DNA of 64,000 nt from Sphingobacterium sp. (lineage in GTDB: Bacteria; Bacteroidota; Bacteroidia; Sphingobacteriales; Sphingobacteriaceae): contig JAIRVH010000185.1 in assembly GCA_031253985.1 (NCBI GenBank), forward strand, positions 62,001-126,000. The letters run 5' to 3'. A program made the translations under genes and the position numbers. Shown piece by piece: positions 52,656 to 61,514 of the stretch. Numbering within the stretch: position 1 is the stretch's first letter; each line of letters starts with the position of its first letter. Under the pieces are notes generated by a model. That model made no database searches and was not told the origin of the DNA. It worked only from the letters and a program-made list of their open reading frames with translations.

Positions 52656-55229
52656 CTATTGATTAATCTGAAAGGTTCTGATTCCGAATCTTGGCAGCTG
52701 CACCACAAAAGCCTTCCTCTTGTCATCTACCCTACTCAGGGGAATATTCCCCTTTTGCTCACCATTTAGCAGAACTTCCTGCAGCGAAGCCGCAGGAGAG
52801 TTTATGGAGACAGATGATGTGGCCTGTTGATTGCCCGTATTAAAGAGGCGTAAGCTAAGTTGTCCATGGTCCAGCTGCAAGGCCGAGATTTCCAGGTTAT
52901 TATCCGAGATTGTGATCAGCTGACGATCGCTGAGTTTCAAATGGGGATGATAGCATGCCAGCAGGGGTTCGTTCCAGGCATTGCTTCGGTCTGCGATACG
53001 CGCTGTATTCCAGTTTTTTTCATGTGGTATCAATGCATAGCGCATGTGTAATGGTCCAGTGATCTTATAATCCATCCCCCACAATCCCAAACCCGAGTAT
53101 TGTGCCGTCAGACTCAATGGATACGCTTTACCATGGACGTATGATCCCGTATGGTCGGTCAGGACGGCGAGTCCATATTGGCTATTTTCATCAAAGAGAT
53201 CTACCCAGTTCAACACAACGTTGTTCTTGATCTGATCCCACTGGCCAAAAAAGGTATCCTCTAAGTTACTTTCGGTGACGTCAAACGGTGCATTTTTGGC
53301 TATTTTCCCCTGTTTCAACGTTGAAGGAAACATGACTTTCAACTTATAGCGATCGTCCGTAAAAGCACGTCTGTTATCAGTCCATTTCTTTTGTTGCTTA
53401 TATTCACCGATTCCGACATTGCCTTTCCAATCGATGGTCAGGTCCATATCGATGCGTTGCTGTCCTGCCACTAGAGACAGCAACTGAACAAAAGGATGCC
53501 CATTGATATTCCCTTTTACCTCCACCGTTGTTTTCAGCCCATCATCCTGTACAATAGTAAACACTACAGGGCTTTCCTTGGAAGAATAAAATTTCTCCTG
53601 CTCATAAAAATGTCCTGCGATTTCTCCCATCCGATATCCCCCGTCTTGTGCAGCGAATTCCTTATGATTTGCATATTTGGCAATCAGACTCTTGATTGTT
53701 CCACCCTGGTTTTTGTCCAGCACAATCTTGTACAATTCATTTTCGAGAATACAATTGCCTTCGGTATCAAAGCGGACGATTTTTCGCTGCTCACGCGATT
53801 TAGATTGTCCCGGCTTAATGGGTCGAGCGGGCTTAAGCTGATACGTAGCATAGCCAAAGCCATTCACCTCTGCTTCAAATTCCACGACCTTACCGCGATC
53901 CGTTTGGTAGCAATGAGCGGGCAGTACCTGCTGTTTTCCAGTCCACACAGTGGCATTATCCATATGCTTTGGCAAGAAAACCTGTACCCATTCCTTTCGG
54001 TGCCGGGCTAGCGTATTATAAACCCGGATATAGCCCAATTCCGCATTAATACTCCGCGTGGAAGAGGTATAAGAAGCATTTGCCTGCTGGATCAATTGAT
54101 CCGCAATGTTCAGGGTATTGTTGGTCCACTTCTCGATCGCCTGCGCCCAAGTCTGGTCCTGATGCAACTTATTGTAAGGCACAATCCAGGAGTCGTGGTG
54201 CTGGGCCATCATCAAGGTTCGCCAAGCTTCGTCAAGGCGTTTATGATCTGGTACAAAACCATGATCCATAAAAGCCATGGCACCGATTTTTTCAGCTTGC
54301 AGTATGCTGTTTTCCGCTTTGCGCACCTGTTGTGCGATACGTTGCAGCACCTGGCTCCCCCACATTAAATTAACCAAAATGTCCTCCTGCCCCATTTTCC
54401 AGCTGGGCACAGCTCGTCCGGCGGGGACCGACCGAAAATATTCCGTCCAAGTGGTGTAAAGCACCTGATTTTTCACCTGTTCGCCCGCTCCCATCCACGG
54501 ACCATTTTTCCAACCTGCATCCTGATAGCACATACCGACTGGATTCATAATTCCAGCATCATAACAACTCTTCCAATAGTCTACTGTATTGGCCCAGGCC
54601 GTAGTCTGCCAGGTGGAGTTTTTTTCAAAAGCCTCGTTTGCATAACGTGGTACCGTAAGTATTGCCGTACCATCGGGCCCTTCCCAATTCAGAAATTGAC
54701 CACCATGTGCCCTGATGTAGCCTCCCCAGCAGGTATTTGGCGTTTTAAGTACCGCATACTGAAATCCAAATTGCCGGAGGATCTGGGGTAGACTGCTTGT
54801 AAAACAAGGTTCTTCCACAGCATAAGTTGTAAAATTAATCCCCGGAAAATGCGAGTGATATTTAGCCAGGCCATAAGCAAATTGGCGAATAATACTTTCA
54901 CCAGAGATATTATACAGATAAGGTTGCGCATAGGTCGGATTTGTGAAATCCAGACGTGAATCCTTCGCCCATTCCTTCATGCGTGCATAGCCAGCAGGAT
55001 CCTTAACCTTGACCGTATCCCAGGTCTCCGGTTCGATCTCAAGTCCAATTCGCCAGCTTGGTGATGCTTCCAGATGGTCGAGCATAAATGTCGTTACCCA
55101 AAATGGGTAGTGTCCGTAAACCCCGCCGTGATAACCATCGACAAAATAAGCTTGCTGTTGTCCCTTTAGTCCAGCTGCTGAAACCAACACAAGGACCAAA
55201 ATAACTGCTATTTTTTTCACCCCGGTCAT
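52656..55229 (-). CDS. GH38 alpha-mannosidase
   Basis: An 857-residue GH38 family enzyme with a signal peptide (IAVILVLVLVSAAGLKG). The N-terminal catalytic domain begins with YFVDGYHGGVYGHYP near residue 28. Metal-binding His/Asp residues and a LEIEPETWD segment follow. The C-terminal half is the GH38 beta-domain (FGYATYQLKP, ENELYKIVLDKNQGGTIKSL, GYRMGEIAGHFY). GH38 enzymes are retaining, zinc-dependent alpha-mannosidases. It probably removes alpha-1,3 or alpha-1,6 mannose in the periplasm. It is encoded 4 bases after the SGNH gene. Confidence 0.85.
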   Translation of the reverse strand: MTGVKKIAVILVLVLVSAAGLKGQQQAYFVDGYHGGVYGHYPFWVTTFMLDHLEASPSWRIGLEIEPETWDTVKVKDPAGYARMKEWAKDSRLDFTNPTYAQPYLYNISGESIIRQFAYGLAKYHSHFPGINFTTYAVEEPCFTSSLPQILRQFGFQYAVLKTPNTCWGGYIRAHGGQFLNWEGPDGTAILTVPRYANEAFEKNSTWQTTAWANTVDYWKSCYDAGIMNPVGMCYQDAGWKNGPWMGAGEQVKNQVLYTTWTEYFRSVPAGRAVPSWKMGQEDILVNLMWGSQVLQRIAQQVRKAENSILQAEKIGAMAFMDHGFVPDHKRLDEAWRTLMMAQHHDSWIVPYNKLHQDQTWAQAIEKWTNNTLNIADQLIQQANASYTSSTRSINAELGYIRVYNTLARHRKEWVQVFLPKHMDNATVWTGKQQVLPAHCYQTDRGKVVEFEAEVNGFGYATYQLKPARPIKPGQSKSREQRKIVRFDTEGNCILENELYKIVLDKNQGGTIKSLIAKYANHKEFAAQDGGYRMGEIAGHFYEQEKFYSSKESPVVFTIVQDDGLKTTVEVKGNINGHPFVQLLSLVAGQQRIDMDLTIDWKGNVGIGEYKQQKKWTDNRRAFTDDRYKLKVMFPSTLKQGKIAKNAPFDVTESNLEDTFFGQWDQIKNNVVLNWVDLFDENSQYGLAVLTDHTGSYVHGKAYPLSLTAQYSGLGLWGMDYKITGPLHMRYALIPHEKNWNTARIADRSNAWNEPLLACYHPHLKLSDRQLITISDNNLEISALQLDHGQLSLRLFNTGNQQATSSVSINSPAASLQEVLLNGEQKGNIPLSRVDDKRKAFVVQLPRFGIRTFQINQ

Positions 55230-55233
55230 GCCA

Positions 55234-56643
55234 TTATTTTTTCAGCTGCACAAGACGCACAGAACGCTTAACAGGTTGATTTACTTCATTCATCCGCTGC
55301 TGTAGATCATCAATTTGGCTTTGCCAGGCCGCGCGTACTTCAGGATACATCGCTTTGGCATAGAGATCTCTTTTCGCGCGCAACCAACCATCTGTGGCCA
55401 CATGTTGGTCCATGACCTCGATTGCCTTTCGATTGTCGGCATTCAACAATCCTTTTGGGAGAAAAAAATTATACTGCACCCAGGCCAGATCACGGAAGCG
55501 GCGTTCGATCTCCCAGCGTTCTTCATTGAGGAACATCACTTTCAAGGCCTGCTGATATTGTGGTGTCCGTGTCTGATTGGCCAGATTGATCCCTTTGTCG
55601 AGATCCGCAGCAGACCATACACCGATTTCCTGATCGTCAATCCATAAAGTGTAGTTTCCTTTAAGTCCCTTTACCTGCAAGACTTCCTGATTCATTTCAT
55701 CCATAAAAGGGACGATCTTAACGGCATCGTGCTGACTATATTTAGCCCCCCAGCCTCTAGCGACTGTATCCATAGGATAAGGCAATGCCGCCGCTAGATA
55801 ATCAAAACTGAGGTTATTTCCAGCTTTTTTGACATTTTCAACCGTACAGTTCTTTGCTTCTGTCACACGTTGCTTCGAGGCGTCAATGCCCACTGTAGCT
55901 ACCCCTTGACCGGCAAATCCCTGTGCTTTCAAAAATAAGTAAGCCATAACCATATGCCCGTTATTGTCGGGGTGCACGCGGTCGCTTCCCGATATGGTGA
56001 AGGTTGGATCCTTTTGCTGATAATTCGCATTGATTGCGCTGATGGACTGATTAAAATCATAGAATTCCCAGCCATTACTTTTGGCCGATTCACGCTGAAA
56101 ATCTACAATGCGTTTCATAGCTTTATTTTTATTTTTAAAGGGCTTATTATCCTTGATCACCACATTTTCATCATAAGGCGTGCTTCCAAGCAAAACCAGA
56201 CGGGTATCGACCAACCCTTTATATCTTTTTTCCATTTCCTTGTACCCATCATACGACTCTTTTACCTTAGTATCAGCGAAAATCTCCGGCTGATCACCGT
56301 TATATTCAAAATAGCCTGAATCGTTCATACCGAAAGTCGTGATCAATACCGTAGGCTGCTTGCTGAAAACATCGCCATCCAATCTTCTGAGCATATCCAC
56401 CACGCGATCGCCCCCGATTCCGGCGTTGAATACCTTCAATTTCATTTCGGGAAAACGTGTGAGGTAATACAGCCAGATATAGGCGTGGTAGTGCCCACCA
56501 TCGGTAATACTATTTCCCAAAAAGACCACGCGATCGCCATCCTTAAAAGGCGAAATTTGTTGTGCAACAGTCCGGAGAGCTGTTCCCAAAGAGACGAGAA
56601 CGATGAATCCTGCCAAAAAGATTTTTCTAGAATAATTTCCCAT
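55234..56643 (-). CDS. SGNH/GDSL-type hydrolase (probable carbohydrate esterase)
   Basis: A 469-residue secreted SGNH hydrolase. Signal peptide 1-28 is followed by block I VVFLGNSITDGGHY (catalytic Ser), GIGGDRVVD (block II Gly), TFGMNDSGY (block III Asn) and block V SGSDRVHPDNNGH (Asp and His). The C-terminal 200 residues are helical and extra to the core. It may deacylate substituted mannans or glycans before glycosidase attack. First gene after the 34-bp palindrome, so likely first in the glycosidase operon. Confidence 0.85.
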   Translation of the reverse strand: MGNYSRKIFLAGFIVLVSLGTALRTVAQQISPFKDGDRVVFLGNSITDGGHYHAYIWLYYLTRFPEMKLKVFNAGIGGDRVVDMLRRLDGDVFSKQPTVLITTFGMNDSGYFEYNGDQPEIFADTKVKESYDGYKEMEKRYKGLVDTRLVLLGSTPYDENVVIKDNKPFKNKNKAMKRIVDFQRESAKSNGWEFYDFNQSISAINANYQQKDPTFTISGSDRVHPDNNGHMVMAYLFLKAQGFAGQGVATVGIDASKQRVTEAKNCTVENVKKAGNNLSFDYLAAALPYPMDTVARGWGAKYSQHDAVKIVPFMDEMNQEVLQVKGLKGNYTLWIDDQEIGVWSAADLDKGINLANQTRTPQYQQALKVMFLNEERWEIERRFRDLAWVQYNFFLPKGLLNADNRKAIEVMDQHVATDGWLRAKRDLYAKAMYPEVRAAWQSQIDDLQQRMNEVNQPVKRSVRLVQLKK

Positions 56644-56747
56644 AAGATTAAAATTGTATCAGGTTGACGATAGGTAAAACGTAAATATAGATTTATCAAA
56701 TTGGTATTGGTTCTATCGGCATTCCCTTGGAAACAAATGTATAACGC

Positions 56748-56781
56748 AAGAGCCCTACTTGCAGCTGCAAGTAGGGCTCTT
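56748..56781. promoter_or_regulatory. 34-bp perfect palindrome before the PUL glycosidase operon
   Basis: AAGAGCCCTACTTGCAG joined directly to its reverse complement, 17 bp per arm. It lies 88 bases beyond the DUF6377 stop and about 105 bases before the SGNH start. CAAATGTA at 56734-56741, a minus-strand TAnnTTTG element, is seven bases from it. It could be a terminator of the regulator gene or an operator; no T run follows. Confidence 0.6.
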
Positions 56782-56868
56782 AGTAAACGATTAAAATACA
56801 GAAATCAAACTAAAACACTGAAAAACAAAATTTTACAAATAAGCAAGCAAAGTATTTTGGTAAATGAT

Positions 56869-58509
56869 TTAGAATTGATTTGGGGATACTGCACCCAGTT
56901 TTCGTACTTTTTCTTCGAAATGTTCAGCATCATTGATCGCCTTACTCTTTACTTTGCTTTTATAGTTATAGATGGTTTGCATCGAATAACGTAGAAATAT
57001 AGCGATCTGGTTGACATCAGATATTCCCAATCGAATCAGCGCAAAAATGCGGAGTTCGGTATTGAGTTTATCCTTTTTTAGCTGGTACTGTTCATCTGGC
57101 CGGAGCAGGCTATTAAATTCATCGACAAAATTGGGATATACCTCTAGAAACGTACGGTCAAAATCAGTATAAAGATCCTGCGCATATTTTTCAAGTGATG
57201 CATTGGAGGAGGTAAGTTGCTGCAGGTCCTCAAGCTGACGGCTTTTGACTTTACGGTACACATTTTTCCTGAAATCATCTAATTTGTCGAGGTACACCGC
57301 ACACTGATTGAGGTAATAGCCGATATAACGTTCACGCAAGAGGTTGGCCTCGTCCAGTTTATGGTTGACGAGCGTCAGTTGCTCATTGGTCATATTGAGT
57401 TTCTTTCGAGCACGGGATACGATCCTCATCTGTTTAAATAAGAAATAGAGTGTGAGGATCAAAATAATCGCAAATATGCTGATTACGATCGCGTACAGAC
57501 GTAGGTTTTTCCGTTGTTGGTCGATTTTGGCCAGATAGGTTGCTTCGATAATAGGCTGCGTACGTGCAATCACGGTATTGCGGAAGCGCGAATTGTAGTA
57601 ATTGGCATCGTCCAGGGCAGCCTGAATATAGGTAAAAGCTCTGTTTACATCCCCTTTTTTGTTCAAGTAGATCGCCAAAGTCAATAACGACTCGTTTTCC
57701 TTAATCGCCAGGCGTACATCTGTTATTGCAGCCATGATCAGATATTCTTCTACCAGCTGCATTTCGCCCAGTTCTCTAGCAATCATAGCAAGACCCATGG
57801 CAGCCATTCCATAACCGTGTGTATCACTTTTTTCCTTTTTAAATAAATGCAACTGAATATCCCTAGACTCTTTAAACATACCGGCTGCTTTGAGTTTAAA
57901 TGCTTTCTCCTTGAGGTACATATCCGATTTTGGATCAAGCAGTCCCATGAGGCTATTCCTAGATTTGGCGATTTCGCTTTCGTACTGCCTATTGTAATTA
58001 TCGTGGTCAGTATATTTGATCAAGTTTTCATAATAACGGATATAGCTCCAGTGGTAGATGACCTTGAGGTGCTGAGGCAGCCCATCATAATCGATTTGCT
58101 TTAGTACCTCCCATGCCTGGGTAAACAATCCAGAGATGGAAAGAACAAAAGCCAATTTGACTTGGCTTTCGGTCATGAGCTTCTGATCGTTCAATTGTTT
58201 GGCTATTGCGATATTGCCACCGATATAGGTAAGGGAAGAATCGCAGTTTAAGGTTTGGTATTCAAAGATTAACTGGGTTTGTATCTCATAGCGTTGCTTG
58301 GCTGCAGAATGGCTTTTCAACAGATCTTTGATTGAATCAATCTGACGAATCTTGGTATCTAAATAAACTGTCCTATTATTTATAGCTTTATCCAAGATTT
58401 GCAGTAAGGAATCTATTTTGCTAGCCTGTAATGGTGTACAGTAAGTTATCGCAAAAATGCATAGAAGAATAAGTTGTTTCGCTTTCACTAGGTTATTATA
58501 ATTGATCAA
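56869..58509 (-). CDS. DUF6377 membrane-bound PUL regulator
   Basis: A 546-residue protein. It has a signal/TM segment near the N-terminus and TPR-like helical repeats in the periplasm (about 30-320). One membrane helix (LYAIVISIFAIILILTLYFLF) lies near residue 345. A coiled coil follows, then a C-terminal LuxR-like HTH (LRIFALIRLGISDVNQIAIFLRYSMQTIYNYKSKVKSK). DUF6377 proteins are found next to SusC/SusD genes in Bacteroidota and are thought to regulate them in one piece, sensing in the periplasm and binding DNA in the cytoplasm. It is the promoter-proximal gene of this PUL strand and its own transcription unit. Confidence 0.85.
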   Translation of the reverse strand: MINYNNLVKAKQLILLCIFAITYCTPLQASKIDSLLQILDKAINNRTVYLDTKIRQIDSIKDLLKSHSAAKQRYEIQTQLIFEYQTLNCDSSLTYIGGNIAIAKQLNDQKLMTESQVKLAFVLSISGLFTQAWEVLKQIDYDGLPQHLKVIYHWSYIRYYENLIKYTDHDNYNRQYESEIAKSRNSLMGLLDPKSDMYLKEKAFKLKAAGMFKESRDIQLHLFKKEKSDTHGYGMAAMGLAMIARELGEMQLVEEYLIMAAITDVRLAIKENESLLTLAIYLNKKGDVNRAFTYIQAALDDANYYNSRFRNTVIARTQPIIEATYLAKIDQQRKNLRLYAIVISIFAIILILTLYFLFKQMRIVSRARKKLNMTNEQLTLVNHKLDEANLLRERYIGYYLNQCAVYLDKLDDFRKNVYRKVKSRQLEDLQQLTSSNASLEKYAQDLYTDFDRTFLEVYPNFVDEFNSLLRPDEQYQLKKDKLNTELRIFALIRLGISDVNQIAIFLRYSMQTIYNYKSKVKSKAINDAEHFEEKVRKLGAVSPNQF

Positions 58510-58648
58510 CGTAACTCAAATATAAACAAAAATTTATTGGTAAAAACCCAAGCTTATATCGTTAACTTTATTTCTTTTCCTCATAAACTACTGAATTTTC
58601 TAATAATTTTTGAGTTCTATCAAGATACCTAGCTTCCAAATTATTACG

Positions 58649-59494
58649 TTATTTACCGATCAGTTTCAGTTGTTCCTGAAATTCTTTAAATGCAATTTTT
58701 CCAGATGCAAATTGAACCTCTAAAACAAATTTCTGCTCATTGGCCGACGATTCACGTCTATAAATCTTTTCCAGCAATTCGTCTTCATCAGTTAAAGCTT
58801 CAGTCACATCTGCTGCATTTAAAAATGCCTGATAGTATCGAAGCCCGAATTTTCTAACTGACTTCGCGTCGAAATGGATTTGGTCTTCGTTGGCCGTCAA
58901 ACCTTTTGCGGTAACGAAATGACAATTACTGTGTGATGCTGCATATTCCTGTAAGGCGTTATTGACTAAATAATAATCATGGAAATATGCTCCAAACTGC
59001 CCATGGGGCAAAAAATCGCCTATCCCACCAATAATAAGGGGAACATCAGGAACTTCTAACTGATTACGTAGCTCATTGACAATAACATTAAATTTATCGA
59101 CATATTTTGCGGCCAGTTCTGCAGATGAATCGTTTTCTCCCTGATGCCATAGAATTCCCGATAACTTACTGCTGCGCTGAGCAAGTTTTGCCTGAAAAAT
59201 AGCATGGTCAAAAAGTTCGCCGCCGGCCTGCCAGTCGTTCAGGCTGGTACCGCCATCGGCACAAGGGATAAGACCAATTTCCTCGCCAATGTTGTCTGCA
59301 TGCCACGAGGCAGCAAAAGACGATGCAAGCCCAACACCGGCCATAGGCCTGTCGTTGTGTATGGGTTCGGCCATTATCTGCCAACGACCATTACGAAGCA
59401 TCTTGATTGATTCATTAATTATAGGAGGTACGGAATTTTGAATACCACGGCCCGCCATATTTGATTGCCCTATCAGCAAAAAAGACTTTATCAT
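58649..59494 (-). CDS. SASA-type sialate/carbohydrate O-acetylesterase
   Basis: A 281-residue SGNH-superfamily protein with GQSNMAGRG (catalytic Ser, residue about 10), WHQGENDSS (block III) and DQIHFD near 216 (catalytic Asp/His). These are the SASA/CE6 markers. There is no signal peptide, so it would act in the cytoplasm. It is encoded 18 bases downstream of a TetR regulator and probably belongs to its operon. The substrate could be an acetylated sugar or xenobiotic ester. Confidence 0.85.
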   Translation of the reverse strand: MIKSFLLIGQSNMAGRGIQNSVPPIINESIKMLRNGRWQIMAEPIHNDRPMAGVGLASSFAASWHADNIGEEIGLIPCADGGTSLNDWQAGGELFDHAIFQAKLAQRSSKLSGILWHQGENDSSAELAAKYVDKFNVIVNELRNQLEVPDVPLIIGGIGDFLPHGQFGAYFHDYYLVNNALQEYAASHSNCHFVTAKGLTANEDQIHFDAKSVRKFGLRYYQAFLNAADVTEALTDEDELLEKIYRRESSANEQKFVLEVQFASGKIAFKEFQEQLKLIGK

Positions 59495-59512
59495 GTTATT
59501 ATATTAAGTAGA

Positions 59513-60064
59513 TTATCGAATACCTATACTGCGGCTGAAAGACAACCACGCAAATTTCTTAAGATCATTTGGAGCAACATCACCAGAATTTAATGCCTTT
59601 ACGCTTGTCCTTGCCATGCTTTCAAAGAGATGTCTGATCCAGGGAGCTGATAAACGATTGTCTATAACATGTTTCTCCTGCAATTCAGGAACCATAGCGA
59701 ACCATTTTTCTTTTGTTCGTTCATAGGCCAATATTTTATCTTTATCCATGTCTGCAACATCAACATGCTTCTCCTCCAAAGTGTGTAAGAAAATATACTT
59801 TACACCGCAGTCAATAGCAGCATGTAGCATTGCCTCCAATTGTTTGATTGGATCATTATCGCTGTTGAAGGCTGTTACCATCGCCTGATACCAATTTTCT
59901 AGCATGTCGGCATAGCAAGCTGTTATCAGAGCCTCGCGGTCTTTAAAATATCGGTACAAAGTTCGCTTGCTTATTTGAGCAACTTCGGCTACTCTTTCTA
60001 ATGGCGCATGAAAATCCTCATTTAAAACTTTTACAGCGCTATTTATTAATTTGTGTTTATTCAT
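59513..60064 (-). CDS. TetR-family transcriptional regulator
   Basis: A 183-residue regulator from the ATG at 60064 (MNKHKLINSAVKVLNED). The HTH is VAEVAQISKRTLYRYFKDREALITACYADML (about 22-52, read in two halves). The earlier ATG at 60073 would lie inside a -7 element (CAAATGTA, 60071-60078), so 60064 is preferred and the mRNA may have almost no leader. GACACATGTC just upstream (60080-60089) is a possible operator. It is likely to regulate itself and the esterase; its former SDR target survives only as a fragment. Confidence 0.88.
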   Translation of the reverse strand: MNKHKLINSAVKVLNEDFHAPLERVAEVAQISKRTLYRYFKDREALITACYADMLENWYQAMVTAFNSDNDPIKQLEAMLHAAIDCGVKYIFLHTLEEKHVDVADMDKDKILAYERTKEKWFAMVPELQEKHVIDNRLSAPWIRHLFESMARTSVKALNSGDVAPNDLKKFAWLSFSRSIGIR

Positions 60065-60143
60065 TTGACACAAATGTATGACACATGTCTCAGATTAGTG
60101 CTAAAAAATAAAAAAAATATTTTTACGCTTATCCTCAATTTAT

Positions 60144-60206
60144 TGGTAATACGGCCTGCGTCGACCCCCAATAATAAGACGAAAAAATTCGTTTCCATCT
60201 GATCAC
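60144..60206 (-). pseudogene. Decayed SDR fragment
   Basis: About 60 bases align with 28385-28443 inside the SDR gene at 27920-28744: GGNAATACGGCCTGCG, then GTTTCCATCTGATCACG, with a four-base length difference. In translation the fragment keeps RDQMETNFF. It sits upstream of the TetR gene, where a TetR-controlled SDR would usually be. Only this fragment remains. Confidence 0.65.
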
Positions 60207-60293
60207 GAACGAATTCCAAAATTGTTAATATACGATATGTCAAAGTCTTACAAAAGTTAGGCGCATCCGTAGATACGCCTAAATTACCGCCAT

Positions 60294-60464
60294 TCATTGC
60301 TTTCGTTTGCCCAACTTCGCCAATAATCTACTCGTAGCGAAACTGATCAAGGTGCCCAGCGCGGCTGTCAAAGCCGTCTGAAGCACATCGCCCAGCGAGA
60401 TGCTTGCCCAGATGGAGCAGAGCGTACCACCTAGAGCTGATATTCGAATATCATTCCATTTCAT
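60294..60464 (-). CDS. 56-residue holin-like membrane protein
   Basis: From the ATG at 60464 it is 56 residues, starting MKWNDIRISALGGTL, with one or two hydrophobic segments (SALGGTLCSIWASI and TALTAALGTLISFAT) and a basic C-terminus KLGKRKQ. Size and basic tail resemble small phage holins. Its start overlaps the end of the 99-residue gene by 14 bases. No family is recognised. Confidence 0.6.
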   Translation of the reverse strand: MKWNDIRISALGGTLCSIWASISLGDVLQTALTAALGTLISFATSRLLAKLGKRKQ

Positions 60465-60750
60465 CGGCTTCACTCCTTTCCGCATGCTGCTGCATTGCCT
60501 CGCGTTCAGTCAGGTTATCTACCCGTTCAATCGCGGCAGCGTCCCGCTCTTCGTTAGTCGGTACAGCGAAGGATTCCTCCTTTTCAGGCGGAAGTTCAGG
60601 TGGTGGCTTTCCCTCTTCCATCACTGTTTCCAATATCCCCAGGCCTACGGCGATATATTTCAATATATTACCCGCTTTACCTGGCCATTTGACCGGAGCC
60701 GCAAGAACTACCTGCAGCACCTGTCCTATTTTCTTTAAGATTTTTTTCAT
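60451..60750 (-). CDS. 99-residue small membrane protein
   Basis: A basic N-terminus, a hydrophobic segment (AGNILKYIAVGLGILETVM, about 26-44) and a Pro/Glu-rich hydrophilic tail. Its gene overlaps the holin-like gene, and a direct repeat and a long inverted repeat lie upstream. It is part of a group with DUF5675 and DUF6266; a spanin-like or holin-partner role is possible but not shown. Confidence 0.6.
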   Translation of the reverse strand: MKKILKKIGQVLQVVLAAPVKWPGKAGNILKYIAVGLGILETVMEEGKPPPELPPEKEESFAVPTNEERDAAAIERVDNLTEREAMQQHAERSEADEME

Positions 60751-61107
60751 AATTATTCTTTTACTCGATCACTCCTTCTTTATTCGAGCAATCCACTTCC
60801 ATCCCACACCTCTAGCTTCGATAAATAGGAAGGGCCAAGAATACAACATATAGCCTTCTGACTGTCAAGCTTTGACGGGATGACACTAAAGAATGCAATG
60901 ATCTATTCCTCCCCCCATCACTCCTTATTTATTCGAGCAATATAGGAGGACAAAGAATTGAAAGCCTGGCATTGCGACTGCCTATCGCTGACGCAATATG
61001 ACGATAGCATAAATCACTGTCCGAGCAGAGCGAGTTTGATTTATGCAGTCATATTGCTAAGAAGATGGCACAAAGGAATGCAGCGCAAATTCATGTCCTC
61101 CAAATTG
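60751..61107. other. 357-base gap with 25-bp direct repeats
   Basis: No gene is visible. It contains a 25-bp direct repeat at 60768-60792 and 60917-60941 with one mismatch (ATCACTCCTT-M-TTTATTCGAGCAAT). On the minus strand each carries AAGGAG. A 65-base inverted repeat (60993-61057) also lies here. They stand in the leader of the 99-residue gene. Confidence 0.6.
60993..61057. repeat. Long imperfect inverted repeat
   Basis: Arms GCAATATGAC and CATAAATCA recur in reverse complement (60993-61016 and 61037-61057), separated in each arm by a short unmatched bulge, around a 20-base loop. It can form a strong RNA hairpin between DUF5675 and the 99-residue gene. Confidence 0.7.
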
Positions 61108-61512
61108 CTACCGGATATTCAAATACACTTCATCCCCCATATCCCACAGGCTATACACCAGCGCTTTAAGCTTTGCTAAAGCTTTACCGCTGTAGTCCCC
61201 TCGGCCTTCACCCGTTAAGGTGGTGACTGGAGCAATACAGCCCTGTAGATCCTGGAGCGCGTTATTGGCGGCATGGATCAATATTGCTTCGCGACCGATC
61301 ACATGCGGAATACCGATCTGTTCGCCATGTTTGGCATAATGCCGCTTTTCCAGCTTGTACCGCCCGGCGGGGATGCAGCTGATCCGCTGGATATTCGCCC
61401 GCTCGGGCAGCTCAATGGTATGGCATATCGGCTCGCCCCGGTAGCTGATGGTTCCGTTAGTTCCCTGTGCTCCATACTTTCGCAGGAGCAGCAGGGTGTG
61501 CTGAATAGCCAT
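61108..61512 (-). CDS. DUF5675 family protein
   Basis: A 134-residue protein with the DUF5675 pattern: LLLLRKYGAQGTNGTIS, ICHTIELPERAN, ISCIPAGRYKLEKRHY and IGREAILIHAANNALQDLQGCI. The family is common in Bacteroidota phages and phage-like clusters; conserved His and Asp residues hint at a hydrolytic fold, but no activity is established as far as I know. It is encoded two bases after DUF6266. Confidence 0.75.
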   Translation of the reverse strand: MAIQHTLLLLRKYGAQGTNGTISYRGEPICHTIELPERANIQRISCIPAGRYKLEKRHYAKHGEQIGIPHVIGREAILIHAANNALQDLQGCIAPVTTLTGEGRGDYSGKALAKLKALVYSLWDMGDEVYLNIR

Positions 61513-61514
61513 AT

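Noticed and set aside
60061..60297. 78-codon minus-strand frame with RDQMETNFF
   Set aside because: Only a short segment matches an SDR and it is flanked by unrelated sequence; a decayed fragment, not a gene.
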